NCBI RefSeq assembly: GCF_004209755.1
Contig: NZ_CP035913.1
Coordinates: forward strand, 1,922,001-1,986,000
Direction of reading: 5' to 3'
Length of the DNA: 64,000 bases
Source: Pseudoduganella lutea
GTDB lineage: Bacteria > Pseudomonadota > Gammaproteobacteria > Burkholderiales > Burkholderiaceae_D
The notes beneath the pieces are model-generated. The model was not told the DNA's origin. It did no database searches and saw only the letters and a list, made by a program, of their open reading frames with translations. Numbering within the stretch: the first letter of the stretch is position 1; every line of letters begins with the position of its first letter. Shown piece by piece: positions 18,176 through 26,867 of this stretch. The position numbers and the translations under genes are program-made.

Positions 18176-19060
18176 TCACGGGTGTTCGGCCTCGCTGTGC
18201 ACAGCCTCGCGCCGCACGAGGTAGATGCCGCTGCCGATGATGATCGCGGCACCCACCAGGGTCCACCGGTCCGGCAAGGTGCTCCACAAGGCCCAGTCGA
18301 TCGCCACGCCCCACGCCAGCGCGGTGTACTCGAACGGCGCCACGATCGATGCCTTGCCGATGCTGAATGCCTTGGTGATCGCCAGCTGGCCCAGGAAGCC
18401 GGAGAGCGCCAGGGTGGCGATCACGGGCCAGTCGCTCCACTGCAGCGGCACCCATCCCGGCCACGCCAGCGGCAGCGCCCCGCCACCGATCATCACCAGC
18501 AGCCAGAACATGATCTGTTCATTCGAATCGGTGCGCGACAGGATCCGGCTGGCGATCGCGGACACCGCGTAGCATGCCGCCGAGCCCAGGATGGCCAGCC
18601 CGGCCACGGAAATGAAGCTGGTGCCCTCGGGCCGCAGCACGACAAGCACGCCGACCAGGCCGACGCCGATCGCCAGCCACTGCATCGCGTCGACGCGCTC
18701 GCCCAGGATGAATACCGACAGCGCCGTGATCAGCGCCGGCGCGATGAAGAACACCGAATACGCTTCCGACAGCGGCAGCGATTTGAGGCCATAGGCGAAC
18801 ATGGTGAGCATGCCGATCCCCAGCGCGCCGCGCAGCAGCTGCAGCGGCCATCGCACCTTGAAAATGCCGCGGAATCCGCCGCGGTAGGCAACGTAGGCAC
18901 ACACCAGCGGCATCGATGAAAACGCGCGCAATACCGTCACCTGCATGGCCGGATAGCGGGCAGCCAGCAGTTTCATGGCCGTGTCCATGATCGAGAACAT
19001 TGCAACGGCGATGACCATCGCATAGATGCTGTGCAGGTTTTCCTTGGCTTGCTGTTTCAA
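18176..19060 (-). CDS. EamA/DMT-family transporter, TTG start
   Basis: A 294-residue inner-membrane protein with ten predicted helices in two EamA repeats, typical of drug/metabolite (RhaT-like) exporters. PLSEAYSVFFIAPALITALSV and GFLGQLAITKAFSIGKAS are characteristic. The start is probably TTG at 19060, since AAGGA lies seven bases before it; the first ATG would delete 14 residues. The substrate is unknown. It is divergent from the SET-domain gene and lies beside lpxC, but no functional link is visible. Confidence 0.85.
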   Translation of the reverse strand: MKQQAKENLHSIYAMVIAVAMFSIMDTAMKLLAARYPAMQVTVLRAFSSMPLVCAYVAYRGGFRGIFKVRWPLQLLRGALGIGMLTMFAYGLKSLPLSEAYSVFFIAPALITALSVFILGERVDAMQWLAIGVGLVGVLVVLRPEGTSFISVAGLAILGSAACYAVSAIASRILSRTDSNEQIMFWLLVMIGGGALPLAWPGWVPLQWSDWPVIATLALSGFLGQLAITKAFSIGKASIVAPFEYTALAWGVAIDWALWSTLPDRWTLVGAAIIIGSGIYLVRREAVHSEAEHP

Positions 19061-19171
19061 GAAGCGGTCCTTGGCTGGCGTGTAATAAGATTAGCCGGCC
19101 ATTGTAATTCGCCCGCACGCGAACAGTGAGCGGTATCAGCGTTTCCTTTCGCTGCGCGGTATCATGATCGA

Positions 19172-19672
19172 ATGACCAAGCCCACCAAGAAACCGAAAGT
19201 ATCTCCCGTCTTCGAAGTGCATGATTCGCCGATCCACGGCAAGGGTGTCTTCGCCCGCCGCGCCATTCCGGCCGGTACCCGGATCATCGAATACACCGGT
19301 GAAATCGTCGACTGGGATGAAACATGCCGCCGCACCGCCGAGAAGGGCGGCCCGATCAACCACACGTTCTTCTTCACGCTGAACAACGGCCTGTTGATCG
19401 ACGGCGGCGCCGGCGGCAACGACTCGCGCTTCATCAACCACTCGTGCGACCCGAATTGCGAAGCGATGGAAGAAGACGACCGCGTCTTCATCCACGCACT
19501 GCGCGACATCGAAAAAGGCGAGGAGCTGCGCTACAACTATGGCCTGATCTACGACGAACGCCATACTCCCGCCGTGAAGAAGGCGTTTGAATGCCGTTGC
19601 GGCGCGCCGAACTGCACCGGCATCATGCTGGCGCCGAAAAAGCGCAGCCGCGGGAAGAAGGCGGCACCATAA
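19172..19672 (+). CDS. SET-domain protein-lysine methyltransferase
   Basis: A 166-residue stand-alone SET protein, expected to methylate lysine with S-adenosylmethionine. GKGVFA is at 23-28, the knot motif RFINHSCDPNC at 86-96, GEELRYNYG at 116-124 with the conserved Tyr, and a post-SET zinc segment CRCGAPNCTG at 141-150. All signature residues are intact. A basic tail (KKRSRGKKAAP) follows. SET proteins of this small type occur in scattered bacteria and were probably acquired from eukaryotes or shared early; the target is unknown. A nucleoid or ribosomal protein is possible. It is a single gene with its own hairpin downstream. Confidence 0.9.
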   Translation: MTKPTKKPKVSPVFEVHDSPIHGKGVFARRAIPAGTRIIEYTGEIVDWDETCRRTAEKGGPINHTFFFTLNNGLLIDGGAGGNDSRFINHSCDPNCEAMEEDDRVFIHALRDIEKGEELRYNYGLIYDERHTPAVKKAFECRCGAPNCTGIMLAPKKRSRGKKAAP

Positions 19673-19743
19673 GTTGTAACAGGCGTAGCCAATCTACAAC
19701 GTTGCCATTTGTTAAGATCGTTAAATAGCCGTTGTACCAGCAG

Positions 19744-19769
19744 TTCCCCGATCGGGGAATGGCTTTTTC
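19744..19769 (+). terminator. Probable terminator after the SET gene
   Basis: A perfect 16-bp palindrome TTCCCCGATCGGGGAA followed by GGCTTTTTCG. It lies 72 bases after the SET stop. The U-run is short and offset, so termination is likely but not certain; an operator is the alternative reading. Confidence 0.55.
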
Positions 19770-19950
19770 GCGGTATGCAGCACTGCCGCCCGCCTGCCTG
19801 TTACACGTATGTCCGGTAAATTCCATCGCGGCTAAATGAATTTCTCTGGCAAATCATTGCCGAGGGTAACTTTGTAACGGCCGAGGTAGCGCTCCCTTGG
19901 CATGCGTGACCGCTGCGCATAATGAAATTCCTGCAAACAAAGGAGTTTCA

Positions 19951-20820
19951 ATGAAAAGCTTGGCATACCACCTGCTGGCCGCATCGGTGCTGGCGGGAAT
20001 GGCGCAAGGCGCCGCCGCGAGCGCCACGAGCACGGGCGGCATTGGCGCGGTCACCATCACACTCGTCGACCTCGCGCCGGACGATGGCATCGCGCCGTCG
20101 ATCGTGTTCGCTCCGGACATGGGAGAGAACAGCGGCGGCACGGTGAGCGGCGAACTGCGCTCATGGACGGGCGACGACGAAAGCTTCCGCGAATTCCGCA
20201 GCGTGGGCTCCGGCCTGGCGTCATCGGTCAGCGCCGGACGCGATACCCCCATGGCTTCGGCCAGCGGCAGTATTGCGGGCCTGGCTGGCGCGGGCTTCTC
20301 CGCATTGGCCGCGCAAGGCCAGGCCGGCAGCGGCGCCGCGGCGCGTGGTTCATACGACGTGACGGTGCAGAGCGCGTGGGCAGGCTTCACGCTGTCCGCC
20401 AATACGGCCGTGTACTTCTCGGCCAGCGGCTGGGCGCAGGGTACGACATCGACCGGCGGCGACCCGACCACGGGCTGGGACGAAGCCGGCGGCGCGCTGG
20501 TGGGTCTCGGCGCGGCAGGCTTCGACAGCGGCGGCACGCTCGTGTGGGACGACGACGAACACATCGCCACCGCGAGCTACACGCTCGACGGCGCCGGCAA
20601 CGTGCACGGCGATGCGCAATCGTGGACGGGCCTGCTGTCGGTCTCGTTCAGCAACACCACCAACGCCAGCGTGGACGGCATCTTCACGGGAGAGGCCCGT
20701 GCGTTCGGCCATTCGGCCGTCTCCGCCGTGCCCGAACCCGCGACAGGCCTGATGCTGCTCGGCGGCCTGGGCCTCGTCGGTGCCATCGCCCGCCGCCGCG
20801 CGACAAGGGAGGCCGCATGA
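19951..20820 (+). CDS. PEP-CTERM sorting-domain protein (first of pair)
   Basis: A 289-residue secreted protein with signal peptide (cleavage near GAAAS) and a C-terminal PEP-CTERM tail: AVPEPATGLMLLGGLG, a hydrophobic stretch, then the basic RRRATREAA. Such proteins are processed by exosortase and associate with exopolysaccharide or the cell surface. The middle is rich in Gly, Ser and Ala with repeated strands and no enzyme motif. AGGAG at 19941-19945 fixes the start. Its N-terminus (GGIGAVTITLVDLAPDDGIA) matches the next gene, so the two are paralogues. No exosortase gene is in the window. Confidence 0.88.
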   Translation: MKSLAYHLLAASVLAGMAQGAAASATSTGGIGAVTITLVDLAPDDGIAPSIVFAPDMGENSGGTVSGELRSWTGDDESFREFRSVGSGLASSVSAGRDTPMASASGSIAGLAGAGFSALAAQGQAGSGAAARGSYDVTVQSAWAGFTLSANTAVYFSASGWAQGTTSTGGDPTTGWDEAGGALVGLGAAGFDSGGTLVWDDDEHIATASYTLDGAGNVHGDAQSWTGLLSVSFSNTTNASVDGIFTGEARAFGHSAVSAVPEPATGLMLLGGLGLVGAIARRRATREAA

Positions 20821-21656
20821 AACGCCTGATCCTTGCTTCTTCCCTGCTGCTGGCCGCGACCGGCGCCCTGGCCGCCGCCAGCAGCACCGTGCACATCAAC
20901 GGCGTGACGATCACGCTGACCGACCTGGACCTGAACGACGGCATCGCCGCATCGGCCACGATGATGCATGGCAGCCAGCCCTATCTCAACATCGGCAGCG
21001 CCAGCTTCGATCCGGCCTACAGCAACGATGCGCAAGCCGGCATCGGCACGCATGGCGCCAGCCAGCTGCACGCCGATGTGGGCACCACGTTCTCGCACTC
21101 GTCCGCCACGATCGCCGGCCAGCCGTCGATCGTCGGCTATTCCAGCATCGCGCTGGAGGGTGCGGCGCTGAGCTCCGCCGTGGGCTATGGTGAATACGGC
21201 GCGACCGCGGCGCCCTACACGGCGATGAACGTGCAGGTCGCGGCAAACACGCGGGTGACGGTAACGTTCGACGCCAGCATCGACGTGGCGACGACGGTGG
21301 GCCTCGACGCGGCCGGCAACGCCGAGCGCGCAATGGGCCGCATCCTGATGGCGTTCGACGGACTCGACGCCGATGGCGCCTGGGTCATCGACGAACAGTT
21401 CCAGGAACTTGTCGCCGGCTACCGGGTCGACAATGCCGGCAATGTGCTTGGCGACACCTTGCACTGGGATGGCCAACTGTCCGTCAGCTTCGCGAACTGG
21501 ACCGGCAGCGACACGGTCGCCACGCTGTACAGCGAGGGAGTCATCGGTGGCAGTTCGGTGGTGAGCGCGGTGCCCGAACCGGCCACGTACGGGATGCTGC
21601 TGGGCGGACTTGCTCTGCTGGGCGTTGCGGCGCGACGCAAGAAGGCCGCGTGCTGA
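20817..21656 (+). CDS. PEP-CTERM sorting-domain protein (second of pair)
   Basis: A 279-residue secreted protein starting inside the stop of its neighbour (ATGA), so the two are coupled. The signal peptide MKRLILASSLLLAATGALAA is followed by HINGVTITLTDLDLNDGIAA, clearly related to the first gene, and the tail AVPEPATYGMLLGGLALLG plus ARRKKAAC is a full PEP-CTERM domain. Function is unknown beyond exosortase-dependent surface sorting. A strong terminator follows. Confidence 0.88.
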   Translation: MKRLILASSLLLAATGALAAASSTVHINGVTITLTDLDLNDGIAASATMMHGSQPYLNIGSASFDPAYSNDAQAGIGTHGASQLHADVGTTFSHSSATIAGQPSIVGYSSIALEGAALSSAVGYGEYGATAAPYTAMNVQVAANTRVTVTFDASIDVATTVGLDAAGNAERAMGRILMAFDGLDADGAWVIDEQFQELVAGYRVDNAGNVLGDTLHWDGQLSVSFANWTGSDTVATLYSEGVIGGSSVVSAVPEPATYGMLLGGLALLGVAARRKKAAC

Positions 21657-21676
21657 TGAGGCGGTCGTAGTGTACG

Positions 21677-21708
21677 AAAAAAATGCCGCGCAACCGCGCG
21701 GCATTTTC
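21677..21708. terminator. Bidirectional terminator between PEP-CTERM and peroxiredoxin genes
   Basis: An 11-bp perfect stem AAATGCCGCGC / GCGCGGCATTT with an AACC loop, with A-rich sequence before and T-rich after. It serves both convergent transcripts. Confidence 0.9.
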
Positions 21709-21725
21709 TATCCGTCCGAGGTGGC

Positions 21726-22229
21726 TTAAACCTGGCCCAGCAGCGTCTCCGCGTTCGACACTTCGAACTTGCCGCCCTGCTCCACGTTCAGCTGCGTGAC
21801 GACGCCATCCTCGACCAGCATCGAGTAGCGCTGCGAGCGCGTGCCCATGCCGAACTTCGAGAAGTCCGCATCCAGGCCCAGCGACTTCGTGAAGGCGGCG
21901 TTACCGTCGGCCATCATGCGCACGATGTTCGTGGCTTTCTGCTCGCGGCCCCAGGCGCCCATCACGAACGCGTCGTTCACCGAGATGCACCAGATCTCGT
22001 CCACGCCCTTGGCCTTGAAGGCTTCGGCATGCTCCACGAAGCCGGGCACGTGCTTGGCCGAGCAGGTGGGCGTGTAGGCGCCCGGCAGGCCGAAGATTGC
22101 GATCTTCTTGCCGGCGGCCAGTTCCTGCACGTTGAACGTGTTCGGGCCCAGCGAGCAGCCTTCGGTTTCGACTTCGATGAATTCGGACAGCGAGCCTTCC
22201 GGCAGTTTGTCGCCGATCTTGATGGTCAT
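21726..22229 (-). CDS. Prx5-type peroxiredoxin
   Basis: A 167-residue thiol peroxidase of the AhpE/Prx5 class that reduces hydroperoxides in the cytosol. The peroxidatic Cys lies in PGAYTPTCSAKHVPGF (about 49-64), and a second Cys in EIWCISVND may act as resolving residue or be structural. The start at 22229 has AAGGAG in front (AAGGAGATCACCATG). It is a single gene downstream of ftsZ with its own long leader. The reducing partner (thioredoxin or glutathione) cannot be told. Confidence 0.92.
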   Translation of the reverse strand: MTIKIGDKLPEGSLSEFIEVETEGCSLGPNTFNVQELAAGKKIAIFGLPGAYTPTCSAKHVPGFVEHAEAFKAKGVDEIWCISVNDAFVMGAWGREQKATNIVRMMADGNAAFTKSLGLDADFSKFGMGTRSQRYSMLVEDGVVTQLNVEQGGKFEVSNAETLLGQV

Positions 22230-22437
22230 GGTGATCTCCTTGTAAAGCGTTGCGTGCCGTGCGAACGGATGATTCCGAAAGCAGCCCGGGCCACGCAAAT
22301 GAAAAGCCGGGCAGGCAAAAAAAAACCGCGCTGGGGTAGTACACAAAGCGTGCACCCAAGGCGGCAGCTCCGGCAAGTATGCCAGAGCGCGAGCGAAACC
22401 GCTCGAAAGCGCCGGCCCCTCTCACCAAGGCCGGCGT

Positions 22438-22459
22438 GGCGGCGTCCAGGGACGCCGCC
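22438..22459 (-). terminator. Stem-loop after ftsZ
   Basis: A perfect inverted repeat GGCGGCGTCC / GGACGCCGCC with a tiny loop lies 12 bases beyond the ftsZ stop. It lacks a clear U-tract, so it may be a weak terminator or an mRNA 3-prime stabiliser for the end of the division cluster. Confidence 0.5.
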
Positions 22460-22470
22460 GGAACAGATGA

Positions 22471-23679
22471 TCAGTCGGCCTGCTTGCGCAGGAATGCCGG
22501 GATGTCGTAGGTTTCCATGCCGTTCTTTTCCATCGCGCGCACCTGCTCGGAAGCCGATTCGCGGCGCCACACGGCTGGAGCCTTCTGGCCTTCGAAGTTG
22601 TGGCCGGCAGCGACGCCCACGCCCATCGCGGTCGATGCGGCGGCGCCGCCCAGCCCGGCCTGCGGGTTCAGCGGGTTGTTGTGGGTGCCCGTGCGCAGCA
22701 TCTGCTGCGGCACCAGCTGAACGTGCTTCTTGTTCTTGCCCAGGCCCGTTGCCACCACGGTCACGCGGATCGAATCGCCCATCGAATCGTCGTAGGCGAT
22801 ACCTTGCGCGATCGATGCGTCCGGTGCGGCGAAGGCGCGCACCGCGGCCATCACTTCCTTGATCTCCTTGCCCTTCAGGCCACGGCTGGCGGTCACGTTG
22901 ACCAGCACGCCGCGCGCGCCGGACAGGTCGATGCCATCGAGCAGCGGCGAAGCCACGGCCTGTTCGGCGGCGATGCGCGCGCGATCCACGCCGGCGGCGG
23001 TCGCGGTACCCATCATGGCCTTGCCCTGCTCGCCCATGATCGTCTTCACGTCGTTGAAGTCGACGTTGATGTGGCCCGGCACGTTGATGATCTCGGCGAT
23101 ACCGGCCACCGCGTTGTTCAGCACATCGTCGGCATGCTGCAGCCATTCGATCAGCGACTCGTCTTCGTAGATCTCCTCGAGCTTCTCGTTCAGGATCACG
23201 ATCAGCGAGTCGACGTTCTGCGACAGCTGCTCCAGGCCTTCATCGGCGATCTCCATGCACTTCTGGCCTTCGTGCGAGAACGGCTTGGACACGACCGCAA
23301 CGGTCAGCGCGCCCAGCGATTTCGCCACTTCCGCGACGATCGGCGCGGCACCGGTGCCGGTACCGCCGCCCATGCCCGCGGCGATGAACACCATGTGCGC
23401 ACCGCGCAGCGCATCCTCGATGCGTGCGCGCGAATCCTCGGCCAGCTTGCGGCCGACATCGGGTTTCATGCCCGCACCCAGGCCGGTCTCGCCGATCTGG
23501 ATGATGTTGTCGGCCTTGGAAGCCGACAACGCCTGGGCATCGGTATTGGCGGCGATGAATTCCACCCCGCTCATGCCCTTGTTGATCATGTGCTGCACCG
23601 CGTTACCGCCCGCGCCGCCAACACCGACCACCTTGATCACCGTTCCCAGTGACGCGTTATCGACCATATCGAACTCCAT
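22471..23679 (-). CDS. ftsZ: Cell division tubulin homologue FtsZ
   Basis: A 402-residue GTPase that forms the Z ring. The tubulin signature GGGTGTGAAP lies at about 107-116, the nucleotide-binding GVGGAGGNAV near residue 20, and the C-terminal peptide YDIPAFLRKQAD that binds FtsA and ZipA ends the protein. AGGAG lies seven bases before the start at 23679. It is the last gene of the dcw cluster, set apart from ftsA by a 160-base gap that probably contains its own promoter. Confidence 0.98.
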   Translation of the reverse strand: MEFDMVDNASLGTVIKVVGVGGAGGNAVQHMINKGMSGVEFIAANTDAQALSASKADNIIQIGETGLGAGMKPDVGRKLAEDSRARIEDALRGAHMVFIAAGMGGGTGTGAAPIVAEVAKSLGALTVAVVSKPFSHEGQKCMEIADEGLEQLSQNVDSLIVILNEKLEEIYEDESLIEWLQHADDVLNNAVAGIAEIINVPGHINVDFNDVKTIMGEQGKAMMGTATAAGVDRARIAAEQAVASPLLDGIDLSGARGVLVNVTASRGLKGKEIKEVMAAVRAFAAPDASIAQGIAYDDSMGDSIRVTVVATGLGKNKKHVQLVPQQMLRTGTHNNPLNPQAGLGGAAASTAMGVGVAAGHNFEGQKAPAVWRRESASEQVRAMEKNGMETYDIPAFLRKQAD

Positions 23680-23839
23680 GATGTGCTCCTAGTTAAAGCG
23701 CGCTTCGTGCGCCAGCCTTCATATCGGTAGAGACTGGGGGGCGAAGACTGCGTATATATAAAAATAGTTTACCCTGTTGTTACCGTTTCGGGTGCAATAA
23801 AGGCTGTCGCGTGCGGCGGCCAGCCCACAGTGCCCCACC
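23680..23839 (-). promoter_or_regulatory. ftsA-ftsZ gap with likely ftsZ promoter
   Basis: This is one of the few sizeable gaps in the cluster. An AT-rich block (23753-23770, TATATATAAAAATAG on plus) could supply a -10 region for extra ftsZ transcription. No motif can be assigned exactly. Confidence 0.4.
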
Positions 23840-25072
23840 TCAGAAATTACCGAGGAACCATTCCTTCATGCGTTGCCAGACCGCCTTCACGGACCCGTCC
23901 TGGCGCGTCACGATATGCCCGCGCAAATACTGCTTCTTCGCTTCCAGCAGAAGACCGAGCACGGTGGCATAGCGGGGGCTGCGCACCACGTCGGCCAGCT
24001 GGCCGCGATAGTCCGGCGTGCCGAGGCGCGCCGGTTTCAGGAAGATGTCCTCCGCCATCTCGACCATGCCGGGCATGATCGAGGAGCCACCGGTCAACAC
24101 GATGCCGGACGAGAGCACGCCCTCGTATCCGGATTCGCGCACCACCTGGTGCACCATGGCGAACAGTTCCTCCACGCGTGGCTCGATGACGGCAGCCAGC
24201 GCCTGGCGGGACAGCGGGCGAGGTCCGCGGTCGCCCAGGCCCGGCACTTCCAGGTGTTCCCCCGGATCTGCCAGCACCTGCTTTGCCACGCCGTAGCGGA
24301 TCTTGATTTCTTCCGCTTCGGACGTAGGCGTCCGCAAGGCCATCGCTATATCGTTGGTGATCTGGTCACCGGCGATCGGGATCACTGCCGTATGGCGGAT
24401 CGCGCCGTCCGAGAACACTGCAACGTCGGTGGTGCCGCCGCCGATATCGATCAGCACTACACCCAATTCTTTTTCGTCCGGCGTCAGCACGGCATCCGCG
24501 GATGCCATGGGCTGCAGGATCAGGTCCGAAACCTCGAGCCCGCAGCGCCGCACGCACTTGACGATGTTCTGCACCGCGCTCACTGCGCCGGTAACGATAT
24601 GTACCTTCACTTCCAGGCGGATGCCGCTCATGCCGATCGGCTCGCGCACATCCTCCTGGCTGTCCACGATGAACTCCTGCGGCACCGTGTGCAGCAGCTG
24701 CTGATCAGTAGGGATGTTAACGGCCTTCGCCGTTTCGATGACGCGCGCCACATCGGTCGCCGTGACTTCCTTTTCCTTGATCGCCACCATGCCGCTCGAA
24801 TTGAAGCTGCGGATATGGCTGCCCGCGATACCCGCGTAGACATTGCGGATCTTGCAGTCGGCCATCAGCTCGGCTTCCTCGAGGGCGCGCTGGATGGATT
24901 CCACGGTCGCTTCGATGTTCACCACCACGCCCTTCTTCAGGCCCTTCGATTCGTGCTGCCCCAGCCCGATCACTTCGTGGCGGCCATCGCCCATCACCTC
25001 GGCCACCACGGCAACCACCTTGGAGGTGCCGATGTCGAGGCCGACGATCAGGTTTTTCGCGTCTTTTGTCAT
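23840..25072 (-). CDS. ftsA: Cell division actin homologue FtsA
   Basis: A 410-residue actin-like ATPase that anchors FtsZ to the membrane and recruits later division proteins. Actin-fold motifs include IVGLDIGTSKVVAVVAEV at the N-terminus, the phosphate-2 segment VVLIDIGGGTTDVAVFSDG near the middle, and VLTGGSSIMPGM. It ends with a short amphipathic helix (MKEWFLGNF) that would bind the membrane. It lies between ftsQ and ftsZ, as is standard. Confidence 0.97.
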   Translation of the reverse strand: MTKDAKNLIVGLDIGTSKVVAVVAEVMGDGRHEVIGLGQHESKGLKKGVVVNIEATVESIQRALEEAELMADCKIRNVYAGIAGSHIRSFNSSGMVAIKEKEVTATDVARVIETAKAVNIPTDQQLLHTVPQEFIVDSQEDVREPIGMSGIRLEVKVHIVTGAVSAVQNIVKCVRRCGLEVSDLILQPMASADAVLTPDEKELGVVLIDIGGGTTDVAVFSDGAIRHTAVIPIAGDQITNDIAMALRTPTSEAEEIKIRYGVAKQVLADPGEHLEVPGLGDRGPRPLSRQALAAVIEPRVEELFAMVHQVVRESGYEGVLSSGIVLTGGSSIMPGMVEMAEDIFLKPARLGTPDYRGQLADVVRSPRYATVLGLLLEAKKQYLRGHIVTRQDGSVKAVWQRMKEWFLGNF

Positions 25073-25119
25073 TATCTGCTCGTATGTATTCGTTGTACTG
25101 CTTCAGCGTGTTTTTTTGC

Positions 25120-25884
25120 TTATTTTTTTGCTTTTTCAGCCGGTATCTTCAACCCCGCCGCCGACAGCGCCAGACCGTTCTGGTAACGCATGTCGATCGT
25201 TTCGATGTCCGGCACGCGCGCGGCCAGTTGCGGCCACACCGATACCAGCCGCGCCACGCGCTCCCTGAGCATCGTCGGTGTCTGCTCGCGGCCCAGCGCC
25301 ACGCTGGCGCCGCTTTGCAGCGTCACCGTCCACGCGTAGCGGCTCGACAGCGCCAGGCCCGCCGGCACGAGCTTCGCCGGCGCGAACCACTTGCGCAGCT
25401 CGGCGTAGCGCGACAGCACTTCCTTCTCGCTGCCGTCCGGCCCGGAAAATTGCGGCAGTTCGTGATCCTCTTCCGCCTCGGCCAGGTTGGCGGTAAACAC
25501 ATCGCCCTTCACCGACAGCAGGCGGCCATCCTCGCCCCACGTGCCCAGCGCCTCGTGCTCTTCGACCTCCACGATCAGCTGGTTCGGCCACTCGCGCCGC
25601 ACGGTAGCGCGCCGCACCCATGGCACGGCCTCGAATACCTGGCGCACCTGTTCCAGGTTCGCCGTGAAGAAATTGCCGCGGATGCGGCCCTGCGTACCGT
25701 TCTTCAGCGTCAGCAGGTTCACGTGGCGCAGTTCGGCGCGCTCCATCGCTTCGACGCGGATCGTGCGCAGGTCGAAAACCGGCCGGTGCGCGATCCACCA
25801 GATGCCGGCGGCGACGCAAACGGCAAACACCAGCGCGACGATGCCGCTGGCGGTTGCGTTCAAGGCTTTTGCGTCGTGCCACAT
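25120..25884 (-). CDS. ftsQ: Cell division protein FtsQ
   Basis: A 254-residue bitopic membrane protein. One membrane helix (about 11-33, ASGIVALVFAVCVAAGIWWIA) is followed by a periplasmic POTRA domain (VFDLRTIRVEAMERAELRHVN onward) and the beta-rich FtsQ domain. It links FtsA/FtsK with FtsL and FtsB. It starts seven bases after the ddlB stop and precedes ftsA by 47 bases. Confidence 0.95.
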   Translation of the reverse strand: MWHDAKALNATASGIVALVFAVCVAAGIWWIAHRPVFDLRTIRVEAMERAELRHVNLLTLKNGTQGRIRGNFFTANLEQVRQVFEAVPWVRRATVRREWPNQLIVEVEEHEALGTWGEDGRLLSVKGDVFTANLAEAEEDHELPQFSGPDGSEKEVLSRYAELRKWFAPAKLVPAGLALSSRYAWTVTLQSGASVALGREQTPTMLRERVARLVSVWPQLAARVPDIETIDMRYQNGLALSAAGLKIPAEKAKK

Positions 25885-25891
25885 GGTTCGT

Positions 25892-26857
25892 TCAGACCTT
25901 CTTGTTTTTCAGCCGTGCCGTGCGCAGGATTTCCACGCACAGCTCCTCGTACGACAGACCGACGGCACGTGCAGCCATCGGCACCAGCGAATGGGTCGTC
26001 ATGCCGGGCGACGTGTTCACCTCCAGCAGGAACGGCCGGTTGTCGCTCGTGCGCAGCAGCACGTCCACGCGTGCCCAGCCTTCGCAACCCAAGGTGCGAT
26101 AAGCCTCGACGGCGATGCGGCCCATCTCGGCCTGCACCGCCTCATCGAGCTGCGGCGGGCAGAAATACTGCACATCGTCAGTGAAATACTTGTTCTGGTA
26201 GTCGTACTTGCCTTCCGGCGCCACGATTTCCACCACAGGCAGCGCGCGCGCGGCGGCACCCGTGCCCAGCACGGCCACGGTGAATTCGCGGCCGGTAACG
26301 AAGCTTTCCGCCAGCACTTCGTCATCCAGTTTCGCCGCCACGTCGTAGGCCGCCTGGAATTCGTCGACAGCATTGACCTTCGTGATGCCGATCGAGGAGC
26401 CTTCGTGTGGCGGCTTCACGATCAGTGGCAGGCCCAGTTGCGCGGCCACGGCCGGCAGGTCGGACTGCCCATCGAGCAGCGCGTAGTCCGGCGTGGGCAA
26501 GCCGGCCTTTTGCCAGAGCACCTTCGTCGTGATCTTGTCCATGCCGACCGAGCTGGCCATCACGCCGCTGCCCGTATAGGGAATGCCCAGCAGTTCGAGC
26601 GCGCCCTGCAGCGTGCCATCTTCGCCGAGGCGGCCATGCAGCGCGATGAAAACGCGGTCGAATTTTTCCGCTTCCAGTTCGCCCAGCGAACGCTGGCCCG
26701 GATCGAACGGGTGTGCATCGATGCCCTGGCCGCGCAGGGCTTCCAGCACGCCGCTGCCGGACATGATGGACACTTCGCGCTCGGCGGAGCGGCCGCCGAA
26801 CAGCACGCCGACCTTGCCAAACGATTGCGCTTCTTCTTTCGAGATACTCATGCTCAT
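25892..26857 (-). CDS. ddlB: D-alanine--D-alanine ligase
   Basis: A 321-residue ATP-grasp ligase that makes the D-Ala-D-Ala dipeptide for peptidoglycan precursors. The family motifs VLFGGRSAEREVSIMSG, IVKPPHEGSSIGITKV and EVNTSPGMTTHSL are intact. Two in-frame ATGs (26857 and 26851) are possible; AGGG is better placed for the second, so the true protein may be two residues shorter. It sits between murC and ftsQ as usual in the dcw cluster. Confidence 0.96.
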   Translation of the reverse strand: MSMSISKEEAQSFGKVGVLFGGRSAEREVSIMSGSGVLEALRGQGIDAHPFDPGQRSLGELEAEKFDRVFIALHGRLGEDGTLQGALELLGIPYTGSGVMASSVGMDKITTKVLWQKAGLPTPDYALLDGQSDLPAVAAQLGLPLIVKPPHEGSSIGITKVNAVDEFQAAYDVAAKLDDEVLAESFVTGREFTVAVLGTGAAARALPVVEIVAPEGKYDYQNKYFTDDVQYFCPPQLDEAVQAEMGRIAVEAYRTLGCEGWARVDVLLRTSDNRPFLLEVNTSPGMTTHSLVPMAARAVGLSYEELCVEILRTARLKNKKV

Positions 26858-26867
26858 GCCCTGTCGT

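Noticed and set aside
19848..19862. Sigma-54-like promoter TGGCAAATCATTGC ahead of the PEP-CTERM pair
   Set aside because: The GG and GC elements are one base closer than the fixed -24/-12 spacing allows.
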